DNA of 64,000 nucleotides from assembly GCF_037392515.1 (NCBI RefSeq), contig NW_027133925.1, forward strand, positions 1 to 64,000. Reading direction: 5' to 3'. This document shows, one piece after another, positions 40,250-53,102 of this stretch. Under the pieces are notes generated by a model. It did not search any database and was not told the DNA's origin. It worked only from the letters and a program-made list of their open reading frames with translations. This DNA comes from Haliotis asinina. Lineage: Eukaryota > Mollusca > Gastropoda > Lepetellida > Haliotidae. Position numbers and translations under genes: made by a program. Position 1 is the first letter of the stretch. Each line of letters starts with the position of its first letter.

Positions 40250-42240
40250 GCAGCTTTAGAATCTTGACATATGTAAGGCTGGTTGATGAAGTTTGTCAAA
40301 AAGTACTAAGTGAGGAGATGCATAATGCCTAGCTGTCTGGAACACTGATCAGAGTACCCTGCCGCCTGTTCGTCGATCAAGGCAAATGACCCCTTAAACA
40401 GATGAAATCACTTTTTGACCACAGCATGATAGGAACTTATGCTTGACTCTATTGATTCATCAAGCTAAGACTTTTAAAAACTTCCAGGAAATCAAAATTA
40501 TTTACTGTGAATTGTTTTGAGGTTGTTAGACTTGACAGTTTCATGTATAAGCCAGTTTAGAGGGTACAAAGTGGAAATATCCTCATAATTTTGGAAATTT
40601 ATTGGTTAACCTGCCCAAAACTGAATATTTCTATTCACAGTTAACAGTATTTGACAGTATCAGCTAAAACCAGTGTTTCTCTGCAATAATTTATGGGTTA
40701 CTGGGTGACAAGAAGACATATTGTATATGGGTAAACAAGGGAGATAATTTAAAGACATCACACACTCTCATGTCAATAAAATTTCTGGTCAGACCCACTC
40801 TACAAGGATCAATTGTTATTATTTACATCTAATCAACTTCTTGGGTTCATGTACAGCCCTTAATTCATGTCTGGCAAAAAGAAATACTGCACAGTGAGGC
40901 ATTAAGAGATCATGGTCAGAAACTTCCAATGGATGACGACGACCGAGTGGGGGAAGTTACCAGTCAGACATTGTGGTGTTTTAACTGGACTGGGGTACTT
41001 AAATGTACTGTATGTACCTACATATCCAAGTACTGCAACTGCTACAAGGTGGTAAGACATATCGAAGAAAAGGGCGTGTGCTTGATTAGACGCAGTCAAC
41101 AACAGACTTCAGACCGGCTTGTCGAAATACCACATTGTATGTGAAGGCTTCTGTTTCTGATGTATGTGTGCATACACACCTCCCCATTCATCAACAGGCA
41201 TTCTGCAAGCTGAAAATAATGTTGCTATTATATTAAATGTCAAATCATAAAATCCAAAACAGCAATGAGACAGTTGCAGATAAAACAAAAAATAATTTTG
41301 AAAGTCATATGTGTTAAAAAGGGGGAATTTTTTTTAAAATAAGGAAAGAAAATTAAGTTGATTCACATGCAAAATGGGTCAGACAGACAGAACTGACCAT
41401 ATGCTTCAATGTTTACATTTAAAACAAGGGTTTGTGACATGTTCTGCTGTGCAATGAACATATTTCATGATTTTCCTTATCATTTAACTTTAATTTGACC
41501 CTCAGGGGATAACCTCAGACACTCACATTGTTATAATAGTGTTGATTTTGGCTTACTTTGTTGTCAAATTCATCAGTTCCAACAAATTTAGAAGCAGGTA
41601 ACCATTAATCAAAGGTAGAACTCACCATAGGGGTCTATTACCACTGTTTGGCCTCAAAACGAAGCAACGTTCATATTCACAACACTAGAACAATCTATTC
41701 CACTCAATACAGCCCCATCTTTACTCCCATTACCTTTAAATTTGCCTCCACATTCATACTGACTTGTTTCCATGGTGAAATAAACACAGGAAAGCATGTA
41801 AAGTATGAATTACTGAAATGTGCTCGAACCCTGTAGAAAAAATGGTCTGCATCTGCACAAGGCCAATCTGTGATTTATGTACTGTACATACATGAAACTT
41901 CTCAGAAAAAAAATAAAACTGCATGAAACCTCAATATTTTTTTCTGTCCAACATATCTATTATGGCAAAAGAATAAAGAGATTTGCTGCACTGATAGAGG
42001 TGTAAGAGTTACATCATGTCTACTTCATCAAAGCTTTGCAAAAATGCATTTCTGCTTTCATAGAGAAAGTTTTCAAATCATGTATATACCATGGGAGTTC
42101 ACTCCTATTTCACAAAAGAAGGGGGTCATGGGTTGATTCCATACATGACTGGGGCTGCCTAGATCATATCAAACCAGAATATATTTTGAACGACCAAAAT
42201 CATGGACTATAGGCCAGATATTGGGGAGATTTCACATTAA
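40250..42240 (+). repeat. Monomer 18, type C
   Basis: 1,991 bp; scar TGTA at 41832-41835. Confidence 0.95.
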
Positions 42241-44232
42241 GCAGCTTTAGAATCTTGACATATGTAAGGCTGGTTGATGAAGTTTGTCAAAAAGTACTAA
42301 GTGAGGAGATGCATAATGCCTAGCTGTCTGGAACACTGATCAGAGTACCCTGCCGCCTGTTCGTCGATCAAGGCAAATGACCCCTTAAACAGATGAAATC
42401 ACTTTTTGACCACAGCATGATAGGAACTTATGCTTGACTCTATTGATTCATCAAGCTAAGACTTTTAAAAACTTCCAGGAAATCAAAATTATTTACTGTG
42501 AATTGTTTTGAGGTTGTTAGACTTGACAGTTTCATGTATAAGCCAGTTTAGAGGGTACAAAGTGGAAATATCCTCATAATTTTGGAAATTTATTGGTTAA
42601 CCTGCCCAAAACTGAATATTTCTATTCACAGTTAACAGTATTTGACAGTATCAGCTAAAACCAGTGTTTCTCTGCAATAATTTATGGGTTACTGGGTGAC
42701 AAGAAGACATATTGTATATGGGTAAACAAGGGAGATAATTTAAAGACATCACACACTCTCATGTCAATAAAATTTCTGGTCAGACCCACTCTACAAGGAT
42801 CAATTGTTATTATTTACATCTAATCAACTTCTTGGGTTCATGTACAGCCCTTAATTCATGTCTGGCAAAAAGAAATACTGCACAGTGAGGCATTAAGAGA
42901 TCATGGTCAGAAACTTCCAATGGATGACGACGACCGAGTGGGGGAAGTTACCAGTCAGACATTGTGGTGTTTTAACTGGACTGGGGTACTTAAATGTACT
43001 GTATGTACCTACATATCCAAGTACTGCAACTGCTACAAGGTGGTAAGACATATCGAAGAAAAGGGCGTGTGCTTGATTAGACGCAGTCAACAACAGACTT
43101 CAGACCGGCTTGTCGAAATACCACATTGTATGTGAAGGCTTCTGTTTCTGATGTATGTGTGCATACACACCTCCCCATTCATCAACAGGCATTCTGCAAG
43201 CTGAAAATAATGTTGCTATTATATTAAATGTCAAATCATAAAATCCAAAACAGCAATGAGACAGTTGCAGATAAAACAAAAAATAATTTTGAAAGTCATA
43301 TGTGTTAAAAAGGGGGAATTTTTTTTAAAATAAGGAAAGAAAATTAAGTTGATTCACATGCAAAATGGGTCAGACAGACAGAACTGACCATATGCTTCAA
43401 TGTTTACATTTAAAACAAGGGTTTGTGACATGTTCTGCTGTGCAATGAACATATTTCATGATTTTCCTTATCATTTAACTTTAATTTGACCCTCAGGGGA
43501 TAACCTCAGACACTCACATTGTTATAATAGTGTTGATTTTGGCTTACTTTGTTGTCAAATTCATCAGTTCCAACAAATTTAGAAGCAGGTAACCATTAAT
43601 CAAAGGTAGAACTCACCATAGGGGTCTATTACCACTGTTTGGCCTCAAAACGAAGCAACGTTCATATTCACAACACTAGAACAATCTATTCCACTCAATA
43701 CAGCCCCATCTTTACTCCCATTACCTTTAAATTTGCCTCCACATTCATACTGACTTGTTTCCATGGTGAAATAAACACAGGAAAGCATGTAAAGTATGAA
43801 TTACTGAAATGTGCTCGAACCCTTGTAGAAAAAATGGTCTGCATCTGCACAAGGCCAATCTGTGATTTATGTACTGTACATACATGAAACTTCTCAGAAA
43901 AAAAATAAAACTGCATGAAACCTCAATATTTTTTTCTGTCCAACATATCTATTATGGCAAAAGAATAAAGAGATTTGCTGCACTGATAGAGGTGTAAGAG
44001 TTACATCATGTCTACTTCATCAAAGCTTTGCAAAAATGCATTTCTGCTTTCATAGAGAAAGTTTTCAAATCATGTATATACCATGGGAGTTCACTCCTAT
44101 TTCACAAAAGAAGGGGGTCATGGGTTGATTCCATACATGACTGGGGCTGCCTAGATCATATCAAACCAGAATATATTTTGAACGACCAAAATCATGGACT
44201 ATAGGCCAGATATTGGGGAGATTTCACATTAA
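42241..44232 (+). repeat. Monomer 19, type D (only one)
   Basis: 1,992 bp; scar TTGTA at 43823-43827. It can be read as a partly trimmed left TA (T only) plus TG plus the right TA, or as type B with one A lost. Confidence 0.95.
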
Positions 44233-46223
44233 GCAGCTTTAGAATCTTGACATATGTAAGGCTGGTTGATGAAGTTTGTCAAAAAGTACTAAGTGAGGAG
44301 ATGCATAATGCCTAGCTGTCTGGAACACTGATCAGAGTACCCTGCCGCCTGTTCGTCGATCAAGGCAAATGACCCCTTAAACAGATGAAATCACTTTTTG
44401 ACCACAGCATGATAGGAACTTATGCTTGACTCTATTGATTCATCAAGCTAAGACTTTTAAAAACTTCCAGGAAATCAAAATTATTTACTGTGAATTGTTT
44501 TGAGGTTGTTAGACTTGACAGTTTCATGTATAAGCCAGTTTAGAGGGTACAAAGTGGAAATATCCTCATAATTTTGGAAATTTATTGGTTAACCTGCCCA
44601 AAACTGAATATTTCTATTCACAGTTAACAGTATTTGACAGTATCAGCTAAAACCAGTGTTTCTCTGCAATAATTTATGGGTTACTGGGTGACAAGAAGAC
44701 ATATTGTATATGGGTAAACAAGGGAGATAATTTAAAGACATCACACACTCTCATGTCAATAAAATTTCTGGTCAGACCCACTCTACAAGGATCAATTGTT
44801 ATTATTTACATCTAATCAACTTCTTGGGTTCATGTACAGCCCTTAATTCATGTCTGGCAAAAAGAAATACTGCACAGTGAGGCATTAAGAGATCATGGTC
44901 AGAAACTTCCAATGGATGACGACGACCGAGTGGGGGAAGTTACCAGTCAGACATTGTGGTGTTTTAACTGGACTGGGGTACTTAAATGTACTGTATGTAC
45001 CTACATATCCAAGTACTGCAACTGCTACAAGGTGGTAAGACATATCGAAGAAAAGGGCGTGTGCTTGATTAGACGCAGTCAACAACAGACTTCAGACCGG
45101 CTTGTCGAAATACCACATTGTATGTGAAGGCTTCTGTTTCTGATGTATGTGTGCATACACACCTCCCCATTCATCAACAGGCATTCTGCAAGCTGAAAAT
45201 AATGTTGCTATTATATTAAATGTCAAATCATAAAATCCAAAACAGCAATGAGACAGTTGCAGATAAAACAAAAAATAATTTTGAAAGTCATATGTGTTAA
45301 AAAGGGGGAATTTTTTTTAAAATAAGGAAAGAAAATTAAGTTGATTCACATGCAAAATGGGTCAGACAGACAGAACTGACCATATGCTTCAATGTTTACA
45401 TTTAAAACAAGGGTTTGTGACATGTTCTGCTGTGCAATGAACATATTTCATGATTTTCCTTATCATTTAACTTTAATTTGACCCTCAGGGGATAACCTCA
45501 GACACTCACATTGTTATAATAGTGTTGATTTTGGCTTACTTTGTTGTCAAATTCATCAGTTCCAACAAATTTAGAAGCAGGTAACCATTAATCAAAGGTA
45601 GAACTCACCATAGGGGTCTATTACCACTGTTTGGCCTCAAAACGAAGCAACGTTCATATTCACAACACTAGAACAATCTATTCCACTCAATACAGCCCCA
45701 TCTTTACTCCCATTACCTTTAAATTTGCCTCCACATTCATACTGACTTGTTTCCATGGTGAAATAAACACAGGAAAGCATGTAAAGTATGAATTACTGAA
45801 ATGTGCTCGAACCCTATGTAGAAAAAATGGTCTGCATCTGCACAAGGCCAATCTGTGATTTATGTACTGTACATACATGAAACTTCTCAGAAAAAAAATA
45901 AAACTGCATGAAACCTCAATATTTTTTTCTGTCCAACATATCTATTATGGCAAAAGAATAAAGAGATTTGCTGCACTGATAGAGGTAAGAGTTACATCAT
46001 GTCTACTTCATCAAAGCTTTGCAAAAATGCATTTCTGCTTTCATAGAGAAAGTTTTCAAATCATGTATATACCATGGGAGTTCACTCCTATTTCACAAAA
46101 GAAGGGGGTCATGGGTTGATTCCATACATGACTGGGGCTGCCTAGATCATATCAAACCAGAATATATTTTGAACGACCAAAATCATGGACTATAGGCCAG
46201 ATATTGGGGAGATTTCACATTAA
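44233..46223 (+). repeat. Monomer 20, type B with a private 2-bp deletion
   Basis: The scar TATGTA is at 45815-45820, yet the length is 1,991 bp because GAGGTGTAAG of the other monomers reads GAGGTAAG here (deletion at about 45985). The deletion opens an 85-codon frame (45862-46119) absent from other monomers, which has no recognisable product. Confidence 0.95.
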
Positions 46224-48667
46224 GCAGCTTTAGAATCTTGACATATGTAAGGCTGGTTGATGAAGTTTGTCAAAAAGTACTAAGTGAGGAGATGCATAAT
46301 GCCTAGCTGTCTGGAACACTGATCAGAGTACCCTGCCGCCTGTTCGTCGATCAAGGCAAATGACCCCTTAAACAGATGAAATCACTTTTTGACCACAGCA
46401 TGATAGGAACTTATGCTTGACTCTATTGATTCATCAAGCTAAGACTTTTAAAAACTTCCAGGAAATCAAAATTATTTACTGTGAATTGTTTTGAGGTTGT
46501 TAGACTTGACAGTTTCATGTATAAGCCAGTTTAGAGGGTACAAAGTGGAAATATCCTCATAATTTTGGAAATTTATTGGTTAACCTGCCCAAAACTGAAT
46601 ATTTCTATTCACAGTTAACAGTATTTGACAGTATCAGCTAAAACCAGTGTTTCTCTGCAATAATTTATGGGTTACTGGGTGACAAGAAGACATATTGTAT
46701 ATGGGTAAACAAGGGAGATAATTTAAAGACATCACACACTCTCATGTCAATAAAATTTCTGGTCAGACCCACTCTACAAGGATCAATTGTTATTATTTAC
46801 ATCTAATCAACTTCTTGGGTTCATGTACAGCCCTTAATTCATGTCTGGCAAAAAGAAATACTGCACAGTGAGGCATTAAGAGATCATGGTCAGAAACTTC
46901 CAATGGATGACGACGACCGAGTGGGGGAAGTTACCAGTCAGACATTGTGGTGTTTTAACTGGACTGGGGTACTTAAATGTACTGTATGTACCTACATATC
47001 CAAGTACTGCAACTGCTACAAGGTGGTAAGACATATCGAAGAAAAGGGCGTGTGCTTGATTAGACGCAGTCAACAACAGACTTCAGACCGGCTTGTCGAA
47101 ATACCACATTGTATGTGAAGGCTTCTGTTTCTGATGTATGTGTGCATACACACCTCCCCATTCATCAACAGGCATTCTGCAAGCTGAAAATAATGTTGCT
47201 ATTATATTAAATGTCAAATCATAAAATCCAAAACAGCAATGAGACAGTTGCAGATAAAACAAAAAATAATTTTGAAAGTCATATGTGTTAAAAAGGGGGA
47301 ATTTTTTTTAAAATAAGGAAAGAAAATTAAGTTGATTCACATGCAAAATGGGTCAGACAGACAGAACTGACCATATGCTTCAATGTTTACATTTAAAACA
47401 AGGGTTTGTGACATGTTCTGCTGTGCAATGAACATATTTCATGATTTTCCTTATCATTTAACTTTAATTTGACCCTCAGGGGATAACCTCAGACACTCAC
47501 ATTGTTATAATAGTGTTGATTTTGGCTTACTTTGTTGTCAAATTCATCAGTTCCAACAAATTTAGAAGCAGGTAACCATTAATCAAAGGTAGAACTCACC
47601 ATAGGGGTCTATTACCACTGTTTGGCCTCAAAACGAAGCAACGTTCATATTCACAACACTAGAACAATCTATTCCACTCAATACAGCCCCATCTTTACTC
47701 CCATTACCTTTAAATTTGCCTCCACATTCATACTGACTTGTTTCCATGGTGAAATAAACACAGGAAAGCATGTAAAGTATGAATTACTGAAATGTGCTCG
47801 AACCCTACAGGTTACACAACACCAAATGTTTTCCCATAGACTTCTATAGTAACCTTATATTTTTTAAAAAAATATCCAGGCTATCAACAGCCATTCCATG
47901 TACACATGGGCACAGTCTGGCCTCTAAACTACAATAAAACACAAGTTGTGGCCAACTTGTCCGGCACATTTGCCAAGCACAGGAAGCGGAACACATCAAC
48001 CCCCAGCTCCGCACCGAATGTCACCTACTTCAAAATATAGGTACACACATAAGCATAACCCATGGTGATAAAAATGACAGCACTAAATACTTAAAATTGT
48101 GGTCAGTTTTAATAACAGGGTGGATGTGCTTTTAAAACACATACACATCTTACACTATTTCATCCAATCACAGCTGTCACAGGCCTCTGTCCGTTTGAGT
48201 TGTTTCCATACGGTCCTCGCTCGGGCAGCATGTGATATTGATATAGTGTGGTGGAACCTGTAGAAAAAATGGTCTGCATCTGCACAAGGCCAATCTGTGA
48301 TTTATGTACTGTACATACATGAAACTTCTCAGAAAAAAAATAAAACTGCATGAAACCTCAATATTTTTTTCTGTCCAACATATCTATTATGGCAAAAGAA
48401 TAAAGAGATTTGCTGCACTGATAGAGGTGTAAGAGTTACATCATGTCTACTTCATCAAAGCTTTGCAAAAATGCATTTCTGCTTTCATAGAGAAAGTTTT
48501 CAAATCATGTATATACCATGGGAGTTCACTCCTATTTCACAAAAGAAGGGGGTCATGGGTTGATTCCATACATGACTGGGGCTGCCTAGATCATATCAAA
48601 CCAGAATATATTTTGAACGACCAAAATCATGGACTATAGGCCAGATATTGGGGAGATTTCACATTAA
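46224..48667 (+). repeat. Monomer 21, type E (transposon still present)
   Basis: 2,444 bp, which is 1,989 bp of monomer plus 453 bp of transposon plus a duplicated TA. The target duplication is at 47806-47807 and 48261-48262. Confidence 0.96.
47808..48260. mobile_element. 453-bp Tc1/mariner-type MITE, copy 1
   Basis: Ends are CAGGTTACACAACACC on the left and, read inward from the right, CAGGTTCCACCACACT: imperfect inverted repeats flanked by a TA duplication, as in Tc1/mariner/pogo-type DNA transposons. No coding capacity is visible, so a transposase must act in trans. Inside are short perfect hairpins, among them ACAAGTTG-TGGC-CAACTTGT (47941-47960) and CCATGT-AC-ACATGG (47896-47909), and an AT-rich near-palindrome at 47857-47875. 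Exact superfamily is not settled by the ends alone; the footprints left in sister monomers favour a Tc1-like 2-nt staggered cut. Confidence 0.9.
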
Positions 48668-50658
48668 GCAGCTTTAGAATCTTGACATATGTAAGGCTGG
48701 TTGATGAAGTTTGTCAAAAAGTACTAAGTGAGGAGATGCATAATGCCTAGCTGTCTGGAACACTGATCAGAGTACCCTGCCGCCTGTTCGTCGATCAAGG
48801 CAAATGACCCCTTAAACAGATGAAATCACTTTTTGACCACAGCATGATAGGAACTTATGCTTGACTCTATTGATTCATCAAGCTAAGACTTTTAAAAACT
48901 TCCAGGAAATCAAAATTATTTACTGTGAATTGTTTTGAGGTTGTTAGACTTGACAGTTTCATGTATAAGCCAGTTTAGAGGGTACAAAGTGGAAATATCC
49001 TCATAATTTTGGAAATTTATTGGTTAACCTGCCCAAAACTGAATATTTCTATTCACAGTTAACAGTATTTGACAGTATCAGCTAAAACCAGTGTTTCTCT
49101 GCAATAATTTATGGGTTACTGGGTGACAAGAAGACATATTGTATATGGGTAAACAAGGGAGATAATTTAAAGACATCACACACTCTCATGTCAATAAAAT
49201 TTCTGGTCAGACCCACTCTACAAGGATCAATTGTTATTATTTACATCTAATCAACTTCTTGGGTTCATGTACAGCCCTTAATTCATGTCTGGCAAAAAGA
49301 AATACTGCACAGTGAGGCATTAAGAGATCATGGTCAGAAACTTCCAATGGATGACGACGACCGAGTGGGGGAAGTTACCAGTCAGACATTGTGGTGTTTT
49401 AACTGGACTGGGGTACTTAAATGTACTGTATGTACCTACATATCCAAGTACTGCAACTGCTACAAGGTGGTAAGACATATCGAAGAAAAGGGCGTGTGCT
49501 TGATTAGACGCAGTCAACAACAGACTTCAGACCGGCTTGTCGAAATACCACATTGTATGTGAAGGCTTCTGTTTCTGATGTATGTGTGCATACACACCTC
49601 CCCATTCATCAACAGGCATTCTGCAAGCTGAAAATAATGTTGCTATTATATTAAATGTCAAATCATAAAATCCAAAACAGCAATGAGACAGTTGCAGATA
49701 AAACAAAAAATAATTTTGAAAGTCATATGTGTTAAAAAGGGGGAATTTTTTTTAAAATAAGGAAAGAAAATTAAGTTGATTCACATGCAAAATGGGTCAG
49801 ACAGACAGAACTGACCATATGCTTCAATGTTTACATTTAAAACAAGGGTTTGTGACATGTTCTGCTGTGCAATGAACATATTTCATGATTTTCCTTATCA
49901 TTTAACTTTAATTTGACCCTCAGGGGATAACCTCAGACACTCACATTGTTATAATAGTGTTGATTTTGGCTTACTTTGTTGTCAAATTCATCAGTTCCAA
50001 CAAATTTAGAAGCAGGTAACCATTAATCAAAGGTAGAACTCACCATAGGGGTCTATTACCACTGTTTGGCCTCAAAACGAAGCAACGTTCATATTCACAA
50101 CACTAGAACAATCTATTCCACTCAATACAGCCCCATCTTTACTCCCATTACCTTTAAATTTGCCTCCACATTCATACTGACTTGTTTCCATGGTGAAATA
50201 AACACAGGAAAGCATGTAAAGTATGAATTACTGAAATGTGCTCGAACCCTGTAGAAAAAATGGTCTGCATCTGCACAAGGCCAATCTGTGATTTATGTAC
50301 TGTACATACATGAAACTTCTCAGAAAAAAAATAAAACTGCATGAAACCTCAATATTTTTTTCTGTCCAACATATCTATTATGGCAAAAGAATAAAGAGAT
50401 TTGCTGCACTGATAGAGGTGTAAGAGTTACATCATGTCTACTTCATCAAAGCTTTGCAAAAATGCATTTCTGCTTTCATAGAGAAAGTTTTCAAATCATG
50501 TATATACCATGGGAGTTCACTCCTATTTCACAAAAGAAGGGGGTCATGGGTTGATTCCATACATGACTGGGGCTGCCTAGATCATATCAAACCAGAATAT
50601 ATTTTGAACGACCAAAATCATGGACTATAGGCCAGATATTGGGGAGATTTCACATTAA
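48668..50658 (+). repeat. Monomer 22, type C
   Basis: 1,991 bp; scar TGTA at 50250-50253. It lies between the two transposon-bearing monomers. Confidence 0.95.
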
Positions 50659-53102
50659 GCAGCTTTAGAATCTTGACATATGTAAGGCTGGTTGATGAAG
50701 TTTGTCAAAAAGTACTAAGTGAGGAGATGCATAATGCCTAGCTGTCTGGAACACTGATCAGAGTACCCTGCCGCCTGTTCGTCGATCAAGGCAAATGACC
50801 CCTTAAACAGATGAAATCACTTTTTGACCACAGCATGATAGGAACTTATGCTTGACTCTATTGATTCATCAAGCTAAGACTTTTAAAAACTTCCAGGAAA
50901 TCAAAATTATTTACTGTGAATTGTTTTGAGGTTGTTAGACTTGACAGTTTCATGTATAAGCCAGTTTAGAGGGTACAAAGTGGAAATATCCTCATAATTT
51001 TGGAAATTTATTGGTTAACCTGCCCAAAACTGAATATTTCTATTCACAGTTAACAGTATTTGACAGTATCAGCTAAAACCAGTGTTTCTCTGCAATAATT
51101 TATGGGTTACTGGGTGACAAGAAGACATATTGTATATGGGTAAACAAGGGAGATAATTTAAAGACATCACACACTCTCATGTCAATAAAATTTCTGGTCA
51201 GACCCACTCTACAAGGATCAATTGTTATTATTTACATCTAATCAACTTCTTGGGTTCATGTACAGCCCTTAATTCATGTCTGGCAAAAAGAAATACTGCA
51301 CAGTGAGGCATTAAGAGATCATGGTCAGAAACTTCCAATGGATGACGACGACCGAGTGGGGGAAGTTACCAGTCAGACATTGTGGTGTTTTAACTGGACT
51401 GGGGTACTTAAATGTACTGTATGTACCTACATATCCAAGTACTGCAACTGCTACAAGGTGGTAAGACATATCGAAGAAAAGGGCGTGTGCTTGATTAGAC
51501 GCAGTCAACAACAGACTTCAGACCGGCTTGTCGAAATACCACATTGTATGTGAAGGCTTCTGTTTCTGATGTATGTGTGCATACACACCTCCCCATTCAT
51601 CAACAGGCATTCTGCAAGCTGAAAATAATGTTGCTATTATATTAAATGTCAAATCATAAAATCCAAAACAGCAATGAGACAGTTGCAGATAAAACAAAAA
51701 ATAATTTTGAAAGTCATATGTGTTAAAAAGGGGGAATTTTTTTTAAAATAAGGAAAGAAAATTAAGTTGATTCACATGCAAAATGGGTCAGACAGACAGA
51801 ACTGACCATATGCTTCAATGTTTACATTTAAAACAAGGGTTTGTGACATGTTCTGCTGTGCAATGAACATATTTCATGATTTTCCTTATCATTTAACTTT
51901 AATTTGACCCTCAGGGGATAACCTCAGACACTCACATTGTTATAATAGTGTTGATTTTGGCTTACTTTGTTGTCAAATTCATCAGTTCCAACAAATTTAG
52001 AAGCAGGTAACCATTAATCAAAGGTAGAACTCACCATAGGGGTCTATTACCACTGTTTGGCCTCAAAACGAAGCAACGTTCATATTCACAACACTAGAAC
52101 AATCTATTCCACTCAATACAGCCCCATCTTTACTCCCATTACCTTTAAATTTGCCTCCACATTCATACTGACTTGTTTCCATGGTGAAATAAACACAGGA
52201 AAGCATGTAAAGTATGAATTACTGAAATGTGCTCGAACCCTACAGGTTACACAACACCAAATGTTTTCCCATAGACTTCTATAGTAACCTTATATTTTTT
52301 AAAAAAATATCCAGGCTATCAACAGCCATTCCATGTACACATGGGCACAGTCTGGCCTCTAAACTACAATAAAACACAAGTTGTGGCCAACTTGTCCGGC
52401 ACATTTGCCAAGCACAGGAAGCGGAACACATCAACCCCCAGCTCCGCACCGAATGTCACCTACTTCAAAATATAGGTACACACATAAGCATAACCCATGG
52501 TGATAAAAATGACAGCACTAAATACTTAAAATTGTGGTCAGTTTTAATAACAGGGTGGATGTGCTTTTAAAACACATACACATCTTACACTATTTCATCC
52601 AATCACAGCTGTCACAGGCCTCTGTCCGTTTGAGTTGTTTCCATACGGTCCTCGCTCGGGCAGCATGTGATATTGATATAGTGTGGTGGAACCTGTAGAA
52701 AAAATGGTCTGCATCTGCACAAGGCCAATCTGTGATTTATGTACTGTACATACATGAAACTTCTCAGAAAAAAAATAAAACTGCATGAAACCTCAATATT
52801 TTTTTCTGTCCAACATATCTATTATGGCAAAAGAATAAAGAGATTTGCTGCACTGATAGAGGTGTAAGAGTTACATCATGTCTACTTCATCAAAGCTTTG
52901 CAAAAATGCATTTCTGCTTTCATAGAGAAAGTTTTCAAATCATGTATATACCATGGGAGTTCACTCCTATTTCACAAAAGAAGGGGGTCATGGGTTGATT
53001 CCATACATGACTGGGGCTGCCTAGATCATATCAAACCAGAATATATTTTGAACGACCAAAATCATGGACTATAGGCCAGATATTGGGGAGATTTCACATT
53101 AA
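50659..53102 (+). repeat. Monomer 23, type E (transposon still present)
   Basis: 2,444 bp; target TA copies at 52241-52242 and 52696-52697. I see no difference from monomer 21. Confidence 0.96.
52243..52695. mobile_element. 453-bp Tc1/mariner-type MITE, copy 2
   Basis: By eye identical in length, ends and interior to the copy at 47808-48260 and at the same monomer position. It is therefore best explained by duplication of a whole type E plus type C pair, not by a second insertion. Confidence 0.9.
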
